This document shows, one piece after another, positions 4,919 through 6,775 of a stretch of 6,775 bases of DNA (position 1 is its first letter; each line of letters opens with the position of its first letter). The notes beneath the pieces were generated by a model, which searched no databases, had not been told where the DNA came from, and saw nothing but the letters and a program-made list of their open reading frames with translations. Location: contig JAFTHJ010000176.1 in assembly GCA_017457465.1 (NCBI GenBank), forward strand, positions 1-6,775, in the 5' to 3' direction. Made by a program: the position numbers and the translations under genes. The stretch comes from Clostridia bacterium. GTDB taxonomy: Bacteria; Bacillota; Clostridia; Oscillospirales; CAG-272.

Positions 4919-6580
4919 TTATTTTCTTTTACGAGAAACAACAAGTGCCGAGCCTGTAATTGCCGTTGTGAGAATAACGACAGAAGCAACCGTGAGTGAG
5001 CTTCCGCATCCGCTCTTTTCTTCTTCACCCTCTGCAGCAGTAGTTTCAGGGGCGTTCAGGGGAGCCTTGGTCGTTGCCACTGGCTTCTCCGTGGTAGTAG
5101 CGGTTGCGCGAGGCTTTGTATCAGCCTTGGTTGTCACTACTGTTGTGATTACAAGAGTTTCGGGGTCAAGCATAGGAATAAGGTCTGTTCCTACCTCCTG
5201 CTTCCAACGGATGTTATTACCCGCAGCTTCGTTTGCTCTGTTGAACTGCTCGGTGATATATCCGTTCTCAACTTGAGCCTGGGTAATCTTCATACCGACA
5301 TCTCGCTCATTCGTCTCAATATCCATACCGGTTTCAGCGTTCATATAGAAGCATCTTTCAACAAGTGCGGAGGTAGAAGCGCTTTCACGGTCCATAACAC
5401 CGAATGCCGATTTGGACTGAGACTCAACAACACCGGGGGTAAGCGTTCCAACAGAGAAGCACTGCTGTACCTGCAAACGATTGGTTTGGCAAAGACCGAC
5501 TATTCCCGCAACGTTTGCCTTCTCGGAGGATACGGTGCCAAGATTTGCGCAGTTGGAAACGAGGACGTTCGCGTTTTCACCGCAATCTGCCTTTCCCACG
5601 ATTCCACCTGACGCGTAATCCTCAGAGATTATATTGCCGGTGTTCACACAAGCCTCTATTTTGCCGTTACTTTGCCATCTCGATACAATACCCGCACCGG
5701 AGTGTACCGAGTTAACAGTACCGCTGTTAGTGCAGTTGACGAAATTGACCTCGCCTGTGCCGTAGAATTCAACAATAGAGCAGATTCCTCCCGCACCCCA
5801 GCTGGTAGATGTTATCGTACCCGTGTTGGAACAGTTGCGAACGTTCAACACACCCGATGCGGTTAAATCGTCCCAGGGAGAGGTCTGAAGGTTTGCGATA
5901 ATACCCGCAGCACGAGTGCTTCCGGTAATGTCTCCGTTATTTACGCAGTTGTATATTTCAAAGTTACCGAAGGAAAGGTCAGCTGCTCCGACGATACCAC
6001 CTGTTTTCGGTACGTTACCTGTTTCGTTTTGCCGCGTATTTACAATATCTGCATTATTAACGACGCCGTCAATCTTTCCGTCCATAAAGGTTCTTGCCAA
6101 TCCGCCGATTACGTTGTCATGCGCTACTATTGAACCGTCAATAACGAGATTGGTGACGGTACCCGCAAAACCGTTGAAAAGACCGCGTGTGGAGCCTTCA
6201 CCGAAGGTTATGGTGTTTCCGCAGCCCTCGATGACCGAAACGAAAGCGTTGAGGTCCATTTCCCATGCGCCGAGGTCGATGTCATCTGTTATTATGAAAG
6301 ACTCACCGTATGCAAGACCTAACGCAAGCATATCGTCTGCGGTAGAGATAAGATAATAATTCGTGCCGTCAACTGTAATATATTTTTCGGTGAGGTTTGC
6401 GTCTTTGTTTACTGTGTAATCCTTGCCATCGAATTTAAAGGTAGTTCCTTTTTCAACCCATTCGCCTTCTTTGTAATCGGTTGCGTTCGTCTTGGTGTTA
6501 GCCGCGAACAAACACGCGCAAACGGAAATTACAAGGATAAGGCAGAGAGCCATCGCAATGATTTTTAACGATGATTTCAT
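4919..6580 (-). CDS. Membrane-anchored GLUG-like repeat surface protein (553 residues)
   Basis: Start ATG 6580 has AAGGAG (6588-6593) 7 nt upstream; stop TAA at 4919-4921. Residues 1-27 are a Sec signal peptide. Residues about 35-210 are the lead-in domain (EGEWVEKGTTFKF, GKDYTV, IEGCGNT, GLFN). Residues 212-383 hold six Cys repeats (CVNNG, CSNTG, CTNSG, CVNTG, CANLG, CFSVG) with AGI/GGI turns. Residues 384-471 form a post-repeat segment ending W-KQEVGTDLIPML. Residues 478-522 are a Thr/Ala/Lys/Pro-rich flexible linker turning acidic (GEEEK). Then come SGCGSS (523-528), a hydrophobic helix (529-548) and RKRK at the very end. The tail predicts retention at the membrane with the repeats held outside; there is no LPxTG. 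The 1070-residue gene lies 149 nt downstream, same strand. Ligand unknown; adhesion or scaffold role is inference. Confidence 0.95.
   Translation of the reverse strand: MKSSLKIIAMALCLILVISVCACLFAANTKTNATDYKEGEWVEKGTTFKFDGKDYTVNKDANLTEKYITVDGTNYYLISTADDMLALGLAYGESFIITDDIDLGAWEMDLNAFVSVIEGCGNTITFGEGSTRGLFNGFAGTVTNLVIDGSIVAHDNVIGGLARTFMDGKIDGVVNNADIVNTRQNETGNVPKTGGIVGAADLSFGNFEIYNCVNNGDITGSTRAAGIIANLQTSPWDDLTASGVLNVRNCSNTGTITSTSWGAGGICSIVEFYGTGEVNFVNCTNSGTVNSVHSGAGIVSRWQSNGKIEACVNTGNIISEDYASGGIVGKADCGENANVLVSNCANLGTVSSEKANVAGIVGLCQTNRLQVQQCFSVGTLTPGVVESQSKSAFGVMDRESASTSALVERCFYMNAETGMDIETNERDVGMKITQAQVENGYITEQFNRANEAAGNNIRWKQEVGTDLIPMLDPETLVITTVVTTKADTKPRATATTTEKPVATTKAPLNAPETTAAEGEEEKSGCGSSLTVASVVILTTAITGSALVVSRKRK
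4943..5014 (-). other. C-terminal sorting/anchor signal: GCGSS, membrane helix, basic end
   Basis: Covers roughly residues 523-546 plus the adjoining end of the 553-residue protein: SGCGSS, then a helix rich in V, I, L, A and T, then RKRK at the C-terminus. The three-part layout (short motif, one membrane span, Arg/Lys tail) is that of protein-sorting tails such as the GlyGly-CTERM and LPxTG classes, but the motif is neither. Whether the Cys or Gly residues are processed cannot be told from sequence. Confidence 0.6.
5297..5415. repeat. 119-nt exact direct repeat, copy 2 (matches 1-119)
   Basis: This is the complete-gene copy of the tract at the window start. It lies in the codons just after the last Cys repeat of the 553-residue protein. 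Same orientation as copy 1, about 5.3 kb apart, so recombination between them would delete or duplicate the intervening genes. Confidence 0.95.
5432..5947 (-). repeat. Six Cys-x-Asn (GLUG-like) repeat units in the 553-residue protein
   Basis: Residues 212-383. Every unit starts with Cys and units 1-5 carry an Ile turn (AGII, GGIC, AGIV, GGIV, AGIV). It matches the array at 136-651 unit for unit with no change in unit number, so the two genes separated without repeat gain or loss. Confidence 0.85.
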
Positions 6581-6775
6581 ATCTTTTCTCCTTTGGCTTC
6601 ATTATAAAAATTTTTTGTTTATATATTGAACTTCTTGCTGCCTCTCTTATCCGAGCAAAGAGAAAGAGAATACTTGCGCTTACAAGAGCGTTTGCAAAAA
6701 ATAAAAATATATGATTGTTTGAGCTTTTTCAGTGCGTTATCCTACTCAGATTTTACCTTCTATTAAGAGAAACCA
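6581..6775 (-). promoter_or_regulatory. Upstream region of the 553-residue gene, with leader element copy 2 (6601-6679)
   Basis: The part 6601-6679 matches 4784-4869 in front of the next gene, including the 19-nt identical block at 6618-6636 and CTGCC following. In this copy CTCTT and AAGAG flank the element on the coding strand and can pair, with an inner stem AGC/GCU plus CAAG/CUUUG, so the RNA could fold, though I do not recognise a known riboswitch. The remaining 6680-6775 is AT-rich; no gene, consensus promoter or terminator was identified in it. Confidence 0.45.

Noticed and set aside
5916..6356. Plus-strand open frame of 146 codons, with a similar one at 740-1063
   Set aside because: The two resemble each other only because they are antisense to the paralogous lead-in domains. 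No independent start signal was seen.
6509..6523. Possible lipoprotein lipobox around the Cys pair in the signal peptide of the 553-residue protein
   Set aside because: The residues before Cys21/Cys23 do not fit the usual L-A/S-G/A-C pattern and the pattern is not kept in the paralogue at 1287; signal peptidase I cleavage after FAA fits both.

Overview
The window looks like chromosomal or metagenome-assembled DNA from an anaerobic Clostridia-type Firmicute, probably of the Ruminococcaceae/Oscillospirales kind found in gut or rumen. This is inferred from strong AAGGAG ribosome binding sites, Gram-positive signal peptides, the Thr-rich linker and Gly-Cys-Gly-Ser/membrane/Arg-Lys tail on one protein, and a C-terminal domain on another that recalls clostridial surface proteins. 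No marker gene fixes the taxonomy.

All supported genes lie on the minus strand. In transcription order (right to left) they are: (A) 6580-4919, a 553-residue surface protein with about six Cys-x-Asn repeats and a C-terminal membrane anchor; (B) 4769-1557, a 1070-residue secreted protein with 18 such repeats and no anchor; (C) 1529-1395, a 44-residue peptide with a strong ribosome binding site that the protein-size cut-off of a gene finder could easily miss; (D) 1287 to the window edge, the first 429 residues of a near-copy of A. A, B and D share the same N-terminal layout (signal peptide, about 170-residue lead-in domain, repeat array) and are tandem paralogues. The repeats resemble the GLUG-type motif (Pfam family name from memory, not searched) and are best read as coils of an extracellular parallel beta-helix.

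The array is mosaic. A and D are about three quarters identical in protein over their shared length, yet the last 119 nt of D visible here are 100% identical to A. A and B differ strongly in coding sequence but share a conserved leader of about 80 nt just upstream of their starts. D has A-like coding sequence but an unrelated leader carrying two hairpins. Inside B the repeats change sharply from a GGF type (12 units) to a GGI/AGI type (6 units), and the latter match the repeats of A and D. This suggests B arose from an A-like scaffold by insertion or expansion of GGF-type coils.

The non-coding stretches are 1288-1394, 1530-1556, 4770-4918 and 6581-6775, all under 300 nt. The genes probably supply exposed or secreted adhesion or binding surfaces. 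No enzymatic motif was recognised in any of them, and their ligands cannot be read from the sequence.
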